This document shows, piece after piece, positions 34,849-43,747 of a stretch of 64,000 bases of DNA. The stretch's first letter is position 1. Every line of letters begins with the position of its first letter. Location of the stretch: positions 1,488,001-1,552,000 of the forward strand of contig NC_013169.1 of NCBI RefSeq assembly GCF_000023925.1, in the 5' to 3' direction. This stretch comes from Kytococcus sedentarius DSM 20547 (GTDB lineage Bacteria; Actinomycetota; Actinomycetes; Actinomycetales; Dermatophilaceae). The notes below the pieces were generated by a model, which saw nothing but the letters and a program-made list of their open reading frames with translations, was not told the origin of the DNA and did not search any database. The position numbers and the translations under genes were made by a program.

Positions 34849-36359
34849 GGTTCACCAGCACCCGCGGCGGGGTGGACCCGCAAGGTGCCGCCCGTGCCAT
34901 CCTCACCGGCCTGGCCCCGGACGGCGGCCTGTTCGTGCCCGAGCGGATCGCCCCTCTCGAGGTCGAGGACCTGCTCGACGCAGGCTGGGTGGACGTGGCC
35001 ACGGCGGTGATGGAGCCCTACCTGACCGGCGACGGGGGGCTCGGTGAGGGTGACCTGCGGCAGGCGGTCACCACCGCGGCCGCCCGCTTCGAGACCGACG
35101 AGGTGGTCCCGGTGGACCTGCTCGGCGAGGGTGCCTCCAGCATCGGCCTGCTCGCGCTGTTCGGCGGTCCCACCCACGCGTTCAAGGACGTGGCCCTGAC
35201 CCTGCTGCCCCACCTGGTGACGCTCGCGCGCCGGGCCGAGGGCGAGGCCGGCACCACGCTGGTGCTCACCGCCACCAGCGGCGACACGGGCAAGGCGGCC
35301 CTGGAGGGTTTCAAGGACGTGCCCGAGACCGAGGTGGTGGTGCTCTACCCCACCGAGGGCGTGAGCTTCATGCAGAAGCAGCAGATGCGCACCCAGGCCG
35401 GGGACAACGTGCACGTGCTGGGCATCCACGGGGACTTCGACGACGCCCAGCGCGCCGTCAAGGCCCTCTTCGCCGATGCGGGGGCGCGGGAGCGCCTGGA
35501 CGCGCGCGGCTACTCGATCAGCTCGGCCAACTCGATCAACCTCGGCCGCCTGCTGCCGCAGATGGTCTACTACGTCACCGGCTACGCGGCGCTGCGCAGC
35601 GCGGGCGTGGTGGCCGCTGGTGAGCCGGTGGACGTCGTGGTGCCCACCGGCAACTTCGGGAACCTGCTCGCGGCCACCTGGGCCCGCGCCGCCGGGGTGC
35701 CCCTGGGAGCGCTGGTCTGCGCGACCAACGAGAACCGGGTGCTGGCCGACTTCTTCGCCACCGGCACCTACGACGCGCGCCGCCGCCTGGTGCGCACCGA
35801 CTCCCCGTCCATGGACATCCTCGTCTCGAGCAACCTGGAGCGGTACCTGTACGAGGCCAGTGGCGGCGACACCGACCGGGTGCGCACGGCGCTGGAGACC
35901 CTCGCCCGTCACCGCCGCTTCGACTGGGGGGAGCTCCCGGGCGCCGGGGCGAACCCGGTACTGGCCGGCACCGCGACCCGCAAGGAGGCCGCCGACGCCC
36001 TGCGGCGCGTGCACGCCGAGCACGGCACCCTGGTGGACCCGCACACCGCCGTGGCCCTGCACGTGCTGGAGCAGTACCGCGCCGGTCAGCTCACCGACGG
36101 CACGGTGCCGCCGGCCCGCCCGGCCCTGGTGGCCGCGACGGCCAGCCCCTACAAGTTCGCCCCCGCAGTGTTGGGCGCGCTGGGGGGCGAGGCAGACCCG
36201 GACGAGTTCGAGACGCTGCTGCGCCTGGCCACCCACGCGGCCGACGAGCGGGGTGCCCCCGCCGGGCTCGCCGGCCTGCGGGAGGCCGAGGTGCTCCACG
36301 ACCGGGTGGTCGAGGTCGACGAGGTGCCCGCCACCATCGAGGAGGTCCTGCACCGATGA
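34845..36359 (+). CDS. thrC: Threonine synthase
   Basis: The 504-residue protein belongs to the long threonine synthase class (E. coli/yeast type). PLP lysine lies in GPTHAFKDVALTLLP, with TATSGDTGKAALEGF, the phosphate-binding VPTGNFGNLLAA, and SSANSINLGRLLPQ. It converts O-phosphohomoserine to threonine. ATGA overlaps at both ends couple it to hom and thrB. Confidence 0.94.
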   Translation: MRFTSTRGGVDPQGAARAILTGLAPDGGLFVPERIAPLEVEDLLDAGWVDVATAVMEPYLTGDGGLGEGDLRQAVTTAAARFETDEVVPVDLLGEGASSIGLLALFGGPTHAFKDVALTLLPHLVTLARRAEGEAGTTLVLTATSGDTGKAALEGFKDVPETEVVVLYPTEGVSFMQKQQMRTQAGDNVHVLGIHGDFDDAQRAVKALFADAGARERLDARGYSISSANSINLGRLLPQMVYYVTGYAALRSAGVVAAGEPVDVVVPTGNFGNLLAATWARAAGVPLGALVCATNENRVLADFFATGTYDARRRLVRTDSPSMDILVSSNLERYLYEASGGDTDRVRTALETLARHRRFDWGELPGAGANPVLAGTATRKEAADALRRVHAEHGTLVDPHTAVALHVLEQYRAGQLTDGTVPPARPALVAATASPYKFAPAVLGALGGEADPDEFETLLRLATHAADERGAPAGLAGLREAEVLHDRVVEVDEVPATIEEVLHR

Positions 36360-37249
36360 CGGTCTCGGTACGAGTGCCCGCGACCTCGGCCAACCTCGGG
36401 ACCGGATTCGACGCCCTCGGCCTGGCGCTGAGCCTCCACAACACGGTCACCCTCAAGCCCCTGCCCGCCGGGGCCGCGGACCCGGCGCGGGCGGCGACGG
36501 CCGACGAGAGCCTCCCCGTGGCCGCCTACGAGCACGTGTGCCACGCGCACGGCATCGAGCCCCTGACGGTGCACGCCAAGGTGACCGGCGACGTGCCCAG
36601 CTCCCGCGGGCTGGGGTCGTCGGCCACCTGCATCGTCGGCGGGGTGCTCGCCGCCGATGCGCTGCACGGCCTCGGGCTGGGCGCCGACGAGCTGGTGCGC
36701 CTGGCCACGGACGTGGAGGGGCACCCGGACAACGTGGCCCCCGCCCTGCTGGGAGGCGTCGTCGTCTCGGCGGTCTCCGACGGGCGGGTGCACAGCCTGC
36801 CGGTCGGTCTGCCCGCCGGCGGGGAGCTGGACCTGCTGCTGGCCGTCCCCGACCACCCCGTCTCCACCGAGGCCGCACGCGCCGCACTGCCCGCGCAGGT
36901 GCCGCACGCCGATGCGGTGCACAACGCCGCACGCAGCGCGCTGCTCGTGGCCAGCCTGGCCACCGGGCGGTGGGAGTTGCTCGGTGAGGCCATGGACGAC
37001 CGGCTGCACCAGCCCTACCGGGCCGGCCTCGTGCCGGGGGTCACCGAGATTCTCGCCCTCGCCCGCAGCTCGGGCTCCGCCGGGGCGTGCGTGAGCGGCG
37101 CCGGGCCCTCCCTGCTGGTCGTGGCCCCCGGCCCGGACACCGCGGCCCGGCTGACGGAGCACCTGGCCGGGCACCCCTGGGGCTGGCAGCTCCTGCACCT
37201 GCCCCTGGACCCCACCGGAGCCCGGGTGGTCGGCCCCCGCCCTGCGTAG
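36356..37249 (+). CDS. thrB: Homoserine kinase
   Basis: The 297-residue GHMP kinase has the N-terminal VRVPATSANLGTGFDALGLA, the ATP loop GDVPSSRGLGSSATC, GHPDNVAPALLGG, and the C-terminal GACVSGAGPSLLVV. It phosphorylates homoserine, completing the hom-thrC-thrB operon, where thrC precedes thrB. Its TAG stop is also the first three bases of the TAGGCT -10 box of the next gene. Confidence 0.94.
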   Translation: MTVSVRVPATSANLGTGFDALGLALSLHNTVTLKPLPAGAADPARAATADESLPVAAYEHVCHAHGIEPLTVHAKVTGDVPSSRGLGSSATCIVGGVLAADALHGLGLGADELVRLATDVEGHPDNVAPALLGGVVVSAVSDGRVHSLPVGLPAGGELDLLLAVPDHPVSTEAARAALPAQVPHADAVHNAARSALLVASLATGRWELLGEAMDDRLHQPYRAGLVPGVTEILALARSSGSAGACVSGAGPSLLVVAPGPDTAARLTEHLAGHPWGWQLLHLPLDPTGARVVGPRPA

Positions 37250-37252
37250 GCT
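37247..37252 (+). promoter_or_regulatory. -10 box TAGGCT of the aldehyde dehydrogenase gene
   Basis: TAGGCT overlaps the thrB stop codon and ends six bases before ATG 37259. No ribosome-binding site is present, so a leaderless transcript independent of the thr operon is likely. Confidence 0.45.
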
Positions 37253-37258
37253 GGCGGC

Positions 37259-38704
37259 ATGAGCACCGAGCCGACGACCGACCGGGCCGAGCCGACCACC
37301 GACAGCACGGGCACGACCGCGCAGGGCGGCGGCTTCACCCCGGACCTGCGCGGCGTCCACACGCTGGCCCGCCGGACCTGGGAGTCCGGGCGCCTGCGCA
37401 GCCTCGAGGCCCGGCGCGAGCAGCTGGAGGGGCTGAAGCGCCTGGTGCGCGAGGGCGGCGACGAGCTCGCGGCCGCGCTGCAGCAGGACCTCGGGAAGTC
37501 CCCCACCGAGGCCCGCACCACCGAGCTGTCGGTGGTGGTGACCGAGGTCGAGTACGTGCTCAAGCACCTCAAGGGCTGGTTGGAGCCGCGCAAGGCGGCG
37601 GTGCCGCTGGCCTTCCAGCCCGCCAGCGGTCGGGTCCGCCGGGAGCCGCTGGGGTCGGTGCTCATCATCGGGCCGTGGAACTACCCCGTGAACCTCGTGC
37701 TGATGCCGCTGGTGGGCGCCTTGGCCGGGGGCAACACGGTCGTGCTCAAGCCCAGCGAGCTCACCCCTGCCACCGCCGAGGCCCTGGCCCGGCTGGTGCC
37801 GCGCTACCTGGACCCGGAGGTCGTGCAGGTGGTGAACGGCGGCGTGCCGGAGAGCACCGCCCTGCTCGAGCTGCCCTGGGACCACGTCTTCTACACCGGG
37901 GGCGAGCGCGTGGGGCGGATCGTGATGCGGGCCGCGGCCGAGCACCTGACGCCGGTGACCCTGGAGCTCGGCGGCAAGTCCCCCACCTGGGTGGGCACCG
38001 AGACCGACCTGCGGACGGCGGCCCGCCGCATCGTGTGGTCGAAGTTCGTCAACGCCGGGCAGACCTGCGTGGCCCCCGACCACGTGCTGTGCACCGCCAG
38101 CACCCAGGCCGAGCTGGTGCCCGAGCTGGAGCGTGCGATCCGCGAGATGTTCGGGGACGACCCGCGCACCAGCGCGGACTACGGCCGCATCGTGAACACC
38201 GAGCACGCCGAGCGGCTGGCCGGCCTGGTGGACGGCGCGGCGATCGGTGGTGAGGTGGACGTCGCGGGGCGCTACCTCTCCCCCACGGTGCTCACCGACG
38301 TCACCGACGACCACCCGGCCATGGCCGAGGAGATCTTCGGACCGGTGCTGCCTATCGTCCCGGTGGCCGACGTGCACGACGCGATCCGCCGCGTCAACGC
38401 GCGGCCGCACCCGCTGGCGCTGTACCTGTTCACCGACGACCTGGACGAGCAGGACCTGTGGCTGGCCAGCACGCGCTCGGGGGGCGTCGGCATCAACATG
38501 CCCCTGGTGCACGTGGCCGTGCCGGAGCTGCCCTTCGGTGGCGTCGGCGCCAGCGGCATGGGCAACTACCACGGGCTGGCCTCGCTGGAGACCTTCACCC
38601 ACGAGCGCTCCGTGCTCTCCAAGCCGCTGGCCCCGGACACCATGCGGATCGTCTACCCGCCCTACGGCCCGGTGAAGCAGCGCCTCATCCGCGCCGTGCA
38701 GTGA
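37259..38704 (+). CDS. Aldehyde dehydrogenase family protein
   Basis: The 481-residue enzyme has the class 3-like pattern: GPWNYPVNLVLMPLVGALAG, KPSELTP, VFYTGGERVGRIVM, LELGGKSPTWV with the general-base Glu near residue 236, NAGQTCVAPDHVL with the catalytic Cys near 272, and EEIFGPVLPI. It oxidises aldehydes to acids with NAD(P)+. The specific substrate is not evident. The 3' end overlaps the neighbouring oxidase relic by 20 bases. Confidence 0.9.
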   Translation: MSTEPTTDRAEPTTDSTGTTAQGGGFTPDLRGVHTLARRTWESGRLRSLEARREQLEGLKRLVREGGDELAAALQQDLGKSPTEARTTELSVVVTEVEYVLKHLKGWLEPRKAAVPLAFQPASGRVRREPLGSVLIIGPWNYPVNLVLMPLVGALAGGNTVVLKPSELTPATAEALARLVPRYLDPEVVQVVNGGVPESTALLELPWDHVFYTGGERVGRIVMRAAAEHLTPVTLELGGKSPTWVGTETDLRTAARRIVWSKFVNAGQTCVAPDHVLCTASTQAELVPELERAIREMFGDDPRTSADYGRIVNTEHAERLAGLVDGAAIGGEVDVAGRYLSPTVLTDVTDDHPAMAEEIFGPVLPIVPVADVHDAIRRVNARPHPLALYLFTDDLDEQDLWLASTRSGGVGINMPLVHVAVPELPFGGVGASGMGNYHGLASLETFTHERSVLSKPLAPDTMRIVYPPYGPVKQRLIRAVQ

Positions 38705-39814
38705 GCCCCAGCACCCGGTCGGTGGATGCATTGCCGAAGAGGCGGTCCGGGTCGAGCTGCCGGCGCAGCGCGAGGAGGCCGCCCATCCGCGGGTAGAGCG
38801 GAGCCAGCTCTGCCGCCCCGAGGGAGTGCATCTTCCCCCAGCGCGGTCGTCCCCCAGCGGCGACGAGGATGCGCTCCAGCTCGGCGAACCAGGCCCGCGC
38901 GCGCCCGTCGCCGTGGACGGTGTGGACGGCGACGAAGGCCCGCGGCCCGCCGTACTCCATCTCCCGGAAGCGCACCGTGCGGTGGCTGACGAAGACCTCG
39001 TGCGAGGGGCCCACGACGCGGTGCGGGGCCAGGCCCCCGAGGGTGCGGTTCATCCAGGGGGCCTGCCGGGGGAACAGGTCGGCCGCTCTGGCCAGCGCGG
39101 CGAGCCCCGCGTTGGAGACGATGCCGTCGGTGACGGTGCGCCCGAACCAGCTGCGCGGCACCGGGGCCGTGTCGGCCGGACGGCGCGTGGTGGTCTTCGT
39201 GATGGCCCGCGGGTGGTGCGGGAACCAGAAGGCCTCCACGTGGTCGTCGGCCGCCGTGCGCTCGACCCAGCTCGCGAACAGCTCGTCGGCCGGGGCGCTG
39301 TCCACCTGCAGGTCCAGCGCGAAGGCGGGCACCAGCTGGAGCGTGAGGTCCACCAGCACCCCGAGGGTGCCCAGACCGACCGCGACCCCCGCCCCGGCGA
39401 GGGTCTGCGGGTCGATGTCGCCCATGTTCTCCAGCGCCAGGCCGTAGGGGGCCCGCAGTCCGGGCAGCGCGTGCAGCGGCGTTCCCGCCCCGAGGGTCAG
39501 CAGGCCCTCACCGGCCTGCGAGTCGTCGACCACCCCCCCCTCAGGTGGCCCAGCCGCAGGGAGGTCCCGGGCCCGGGCTGCCGGGGCGCGGCCACCCCGG
39601 TGAACGAGTGGCCGCTGCCGGCCGGGTGCACGCGGCGACCCGTCGCGGCGGCGCGGCGCACCACATCGACCACCTTGGACACGTCCCACGGCGTCTCAAT
39701 CGGCGCGTCGGGCACGTCCACCGTGCCCGCCCAGGTGCGGAAGCCGGTCGGTGCCTCCCGGTGCTCCGGTCGGCCGGCCCGCGCCGCCCCGGCCGATCCG
39801 ATGCGGGCGCTCAC
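38685..39814 (-). pseudogene. D-arabinono-1,4-lactone oxidase-like FAD oxidase, frameshift and internal deletion
   Basis: The gene would start at GTG 39814 (VSARIGSAG), overlapping the stop of the deaminase pseudogene. The 5' part reads FRTWAGTVDVPDAPIETP and HPAGSGHSFTGVAAP, the FAD-binding start of VAO-type oxidases. In a run of eight C (39533-39540) the frame is lost and homology moves to the other frame (GVVDDSQAGEGLLTLGAG, ALENMGDIDPQTLAGA). From there it jumps to VGLGTLGVLVDLTLQLVP: the usual STGTHGTG region and about 50 residues after it are missing. The C-terminal substrate domain is intact to the stop. The product cannot bind FAD normally. Confidence 0.8.
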
Positions 39815-41055
39815 AGGAAGGCCCTCCCCTCGCCCCGGTAGGTGGGCACGCGCTCGGTCCGCCCGTCGTCGTGCACCAGCACGAACTCGTTGACCCGCTC
39901 TGCGGGCTCGCCGGACTTCGCGTGCCGCATCCACACGCGGGAGCCCACCGGCAGCTCGTGACCGGCGCGGCGCGCGGCACACACCCCGGTCAGCGGGGTC
40001 TGCACCTCCCCGGCGGCCTCGGGCGTGGTCAGCGACAACCCGGGTGGGTGCACCGGCAGCGGCAGGCGGTCGGGTCGCTGCTCCCCGGTGGCCACCCAGC
40101 CGCTGCGGAGCGCCGTGACCACGTCGGCGGCGGGAGTGCGCACCACATCGAGCCCGATGGCCAGGGCCGGCTCCAGCGCGATCGCCCGGTAGCGGTCGAA
40201 GAGGTGCCCGACGAAGAGGCCCGAGCCGACGGTGACCTCCGTGAGGCTGGGGTCCGCGGCCGACCACGCGACCGAGCCCGTGCCGCCCCCGTTCACCAGC
40301 TCCGGGGCATACCCCAGCACGTCGGCCACGGCGCCCACCACGGCGGCGCGGTGCGCGGGCAGGCCCCGCCAGGCGAGTTCCTGCATCCGCCGCACGGCCC
40401 AGCGGTAGGCGCGGTCACCGGCATCACCGGGGACGGGCAGGTCCTGCACCCCGGCGACGTGCCCCTCGTAGGTCAGCAGCCCCACCAGCTCGATGCCGGG
40501 CGCGGCGACCACGCGCTCGGCCGCGCGGCGCACCGCATCGGGGGCGTGCAGGGGTGAGCGCTGCGGGCCGATCGACAACGGCCCGCGGCGGAGCGAGACG
40601 TCGGCCTCCAGTACCACCCGGACGACCGCCCGGCCCCCGGTGCGCTCGCGGGCTGCGCGCACGGCGGCCAGGTGGGCGGGGTCGTCGACGGTGAGGGTGA
40701 TCGCCTGGGCGAAGCCCTCGTCGGCCACCAGCGCGTCGAGGCCCGCGGCGTCCACCGTCGGGTAGGCCACCAGCAGGTCGTCGGTCGTGCCCTGCCGCGC
40801 CAGCCAGAGGGCCTCGGGCAGGGTGAAGGCCAGAACCCCCTACACCCCCGGGTGGGCCAGGGCCCGCTCCAGCACCGGCCGGCACCGGACGGACTTGCTC
40901 GCCAGCCGCACCGGCACCGGCCCGGCCGCCGCGACCAGCGGGTCCAGGTTGTGCTCCACCGCAGACCAGCGCACGGCGGCCACCGGCGCCGGGTGGTCGC
41001 GCGTGGCGCGGTCGAGCAGCTCCCAGGTCTCTGCAGCGGGTGGGCGGTGGATCAT
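39811..41055 (-). pseudogene. Amino acid deaminase/alanine racemase-like PLP protein with internal amber stop
   Basis: The frame from ATG 41055 (MIHRPPAAETWELLDRA) to the stop at 39811 is continuous except for one TAG at 40842-40840. Before it, VPVRLASKSVRCRPVLE holds the PLP lysine; after it, GVLAFTLPEALWLARQG, LVGLLTYEGHVAGVQD, VNGGGTGSV and the C-terminal domain are all preserved. This is a nonsense mutation, not a frameshift. The family (D-threonine aldolase/D-serine deaminase-like fold III PLP enzymes) is often paired with the oxidase next to it, which is broken too. Confidence 0.82.
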
Positions 41056-41152
41056 GGCAGGCACGGTACTGCGGCGGGCCACCACGGTGGCTCTCCCTGG
41101 TCCGGAGGAGCCGGCCCGCGGGCCACGGGCGACAGGCCGGGGCTGCTGCTCC

Positions 41153-41158
41153 TAGGCT
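41153..41158 (+). promoter_or_regulatory. -10 box TAGGCT of the aldo/keto reductase gene
   Basis: TAGGCT ends six bases before ATG 41165, with no ribosome-binding site between. It is the same arrangement as at the SRAP and aldehyde dehydrogenase genes. Confidence 0.5.
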
Positions 41159-41164
41159 GCAGCC

Positions 41165-42007
41165 ATGACCTCCCTGAGCGCCTCGGCCCAGCACACCCTC
41201 AACGACGGCACCACGCTGCCGGTGATCGGGTTCGGCACCTACCAGCTCACCGGCGCCGAGGGCGTCACGGCGATGCGACACGCCCTGGACGCCGGGTACC
41301 GGATGCTCGACACGGCGGTGAACTACCGCAACGAGGCCGAGGTGGGGCAGGCCGTGGCCGCCTCCGGGCTGGACCGCGACGCGGTGCAGATCGTCACCAA
41401 GGTGCCGGGGCGGCAGCACCGGTCGGCCGAGCAGTGCGTGGAGGAGTCCCTGCGCCGGCTGCGCACCGACCACGTGGACCTGGTGCTCATCCACTGGCCC
41501 AACCCCTCCCAGGGCGAGTACGAGTACGCCTGGGACGGGCTGGTGGCGGCCCGGGAGCGCGGGCTCACCCGCAGCATCGGCGTCTCGAACTTCCACCCCC
41601 ACCACCTGGACCGGATCATCTCCTCGGTGGGCGTCACCCCATCGGTCAACCAGGTCGAGCTGCACCCCTCCTTCGCCCAGGCCGAGCTGCTGGCACAGGA
41701 CGCCGAGCGAGGCATCCTCACCGAGGCGTGGAGCCCGCTGGGCAAGCGCGAGGCACGCTACGACGCGCCGGAGGTCGCCGGCCCCGCCGCACGGTACGAG
41801 GTGACGCCCGCCCAGGTGATCCTGCGCTGGCACCTGCAGCGGGGCGTCCTGCCGATCCCGAAGTCGGCCACCCCCGAGCGCCAGCGTGCGAACATCGACC
41901 TGTTCGACTTCTCCCTGACCGACGACGAGGTGGCCGCGATCACCGACCTCAGCCGGCCGGACGGTCGGCTGTTCGGCGGGGACCCCGACCACCACGAGGA
42001 GGACTGA
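41165..42007 (+). CDS. Aldo/keto reductase
   Basis: The 280-residue TIM-barrel enzyme has the AKR tetrad: Asp in MLDTAVNYRNE (with Tyr), Lys in IVTKVPG, and His in LVLIHWPNP. SIGVSNFHPHHL, VNQVELHPSF and the NADPH-binding IPKSATPERQRANID complete the pattern, close to the 2,5-diketo-gluconate reductase (AKR5) group. The 3' end overlaps the convergent permease gene by 59 bases. Confidence 0.92.
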   Translation: MTSLSASAQHTLNDGTTLPVIGFGTYQLTGAEGVTAMRHALDAGYRMLDTAVNYRNEAEVGQAVAASGLDRDAVQIVTKVPGRQHRSAEQCVEESLRRLRTDHVDLVLIHWPNPSQGEYEYAWDGLVAARERGLTRSIGVSNFHPHHLDRIISSVGVTPSVNQVELHPSFAQAELLAQDAERGILTEAWSPLGKREARYDAPEVAGPAARYEVTPAQVILRWHLQRGVLPIPKSATPERQRANIDLFDFSLTDDEVAAITDLSRPDGRLFGGDPDHHEED

Positions 42008-43280
42008 CCCGTCGCGGGACGTCCCGGCGGGCCACCCACACCCCCACCCCCAGGGCCACGAGCACCAGGCCGCCGATGACGCTGGTCAGCGGCAGGCTGG
42101 CGGCCAGCGCGAGGCAGCCGGCCAGCCCCAGGAGCGGCACCACCCAGCCGGCGCGCCACTCGTGGCGCAGGGTGAACGCAGCGGCGTTGGCCACGGCGTA
42201 GTAGAGCAGCACGCCGAAGCTGGAGAAGCCGATGGCGCCGCGCAGGTCGACCACCAGCACGAGCAGGACCACCACGGCGGCCACCAGCAGGCTGGCCACG
42301 CGCGGCACCTTCTCACCGGTGGCGGCCGTCGCGGTCACCCCCAGTGCGGCGGGGAGGTCACGGCGCTCCCCCATCGCCATCAGCGTGCGCCCCACCCCGA
42401 GCAGCAGGGCCCACAGGGCACCGAGGGCCGCCAGGCCCGCGACCACCCCGATGGTGAGCGCCCACCAGGAGGACACCCCACCGGCGAGGTCGCGCAGCGG
42501 GGCCGCGCTGGTCACGATCCCCTCGGGGCGCAGGCGCACCAGCAGGGTGACCGCGACGGCCGCGTACAGGGTGAGCGTGATGGCCACGCCCCACCCGATG
42601 GCGCGCGGGATGGTGCGTTCGGGACGCACCACGGTGTCCCCGAGGGTGGCGATGCGGGCGTACCCGGCGAAGGCGAAGAAGAGCAGTCCCGCGGCCTGCA
42701 GCACGGAGGCGGGGCCCACCGCGGAGGGAAGGCTCACCGCATCGGGATCGGCGCGGGAGGTCCACAGCGTGGGGTCGGGCGGGAGAACCCACGACAGCAG
42801 CAGCGTGGCGACGATGCCGACCAGCACCACGGCCACCACCCCCCGGGCCACCCGAGCAGACCTCACCACACCGCCGAAGGTCACCGCCGTGAGCGCTAGG
42901 ACGGCCAGCACGGCCACGAGCTTCTCCCAGCCCGGCCACAGGTAGGCACCGGCCACCAGGGCCATCGCGGCGCACGACGCGGTCTTGCCGACGACGAAGC
43001 ACCACCCGGCCAGGTGCCCCCAGAACGGGGAGAGCCGCTCCCGGCCGTAGAGGTAGGTGCCGCCGGCGCCGGGGTGGCGGGCGGCCAGCTGGGCGCTGGA
43101 GCTCGCGTTGCACCAGGCCACCAGGGCGGCCACGGCCAGCGCCGGGAGCAGCCAGTTGCCGGCGGAGGCGACCGCCGGACCCCAGACCCCGAAGACGCCG
43201 GCGCCCACCATGGCCGCCAGGCCGATGGTGAGGGCGTCGCCGAAGGTCAGGTGCCGCGCGGTGGAGGTCGCGCCGCTCAC
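41949..43280 (-). CDS. APC-family amino acid permease
   Basis: The 443-residue protein has 12 helices. The N-terminus LTFGDALTIGLAAMVGAGVFG is the APC substrate-binding start, followed by NASSSAQLAARHPGAGGTYLYG and FFAFAGYARIATLGD. It starts at GTG 43280, which overlaps the OsmC stop (GTGA). Substrate unknown, likely a cationic or neutral amino acid. Confidence 0.86.
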   Translation of the reverse strand: MSGATSTARHLTFGDALTIGLAAMVGAGVFGVWGPAVASAGNWLLPALAVAALVAWCNASSSAQLAARHPGAGGTYLYGRERLSPFWGHLAGWCFVVGKTASCAAMALVAGAYLWPGWEKLVAVLAVLALTAVTFGGVVRSARVARGVVAVVLVGIVATLLLSWVLPPDPTLWTSRADPDAVSLPSAVGPASVLQAAGLLFFAFAGYARIATLGDTVVRPERTIPRAIGWGVAITLTLYAAVAVTLLVRLRPEGIVTSAAPLRDLAGGVSSWWALTIGVVAGLAALGALWALLLGVGRTLMAMGERRDLPAALGVTATAATGEKVPRVASLLVAAVVVLLVLVVDLRGAIGFSSFGVLLYYAVANAAAFTLRHEWRAGWVVPLLGLAGCLALAASLPLTSVIGGLVLVALGVGVWVARRDVPRRVSPPRGGRGPRRTADRPAG

Positions 43281-43735
43281 TCCACCGTCCGGCCGTCGGT
43301 CAGGGTGAACTCCACCGGCGTCTCCAGGGCCACCGTGCGGCTGACGGTGCACAGGCGGTCGCGTGACTTCGCGACGGCGTCGGGCAGCACGTCGGTGGCC
43401 TTCTGGCCGGCCTCGTCGTCGGCGAAGGCCACGTCGAAGTCCGCCGCCACGTCCGTGAGGTGGTTGCCCTGCTCGTCGCGCACCTTGGTGCCCCGGGCCT
43501 CGACGGCGAAGCGCTCCGGCTCGGCGCGCTTGGAGGTGATGAAGTCGACGTCGATCGCCGAGCAGCCCGCGACGGCCGCCAGCAGCAGCTCCACGGGGGT
43601 GAAGTCGGCCGAGGAGCCGTCACCGATGGTGATCGACCCTCCCCGCTCGTTGGTCACGGTGAACGCGGCGAAGCCGGTGCGCTGCAGGCGCACCGAGCGG
43701 GGGCTGGGCGGGGTGGGCGAAGTGCTCATGGGCAT
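43277..43735 (-). CDS. OsmC family peroxiredoxin-like protein
   Basis: The 152-residue protein has the two reactive cysteines of the family: LLAAVAGCSAIDVDF near residue 58 and DRLCTVSRTVAL near 129. OsmC/Ohr proteins reduce organic hydroperoxides. The start may be ATG 43735 or, with a better -10 spacing (CAGGCT-N6), ATG 43729. It overlaps the permease gene downstream and is divergent from the histidine phosphatase gene across 12-18 bases. Confidence 0.87.
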   Translation of the reverse strand: MPMSTSPTPPSPRSVRLQRTGFAAFTVTNERGGSITIGDGSSADFTPVELLLAAVAGCSAIDVDFITSKRAEPERFAVEARGTKVRDEQGNHLTDVAADFDVAFADDEAGQKATDVLPDAVAKSRDRLCTVSRTVALETPVEFTLTDGRTVE

Positions 43736-43740
43736 AGCCT
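43735..43740 (+). promoter_or_regulatory. Overlapping divergent -10 boxes between osmC-like and histidine phosphatase genes
   Basis: On the plus strand TAGCCT (43735-43740) is seven bases before ATG 43748. On the minus strand CAGGCT covers nearly the same bases and is six bases before ATG 43729. Both transcripts would be leaderless and the two promoters cannot be used at the same time. Confidence 0.45.
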
Positions 43741-43747
43741 GCCGTAC

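Noticed and set aside
39811-40770. Shorter 319-residue deaminase as an intact gene
   Set aside because: It would miss the PLP lysine segment, which lies in the same frame just before the amber codon.
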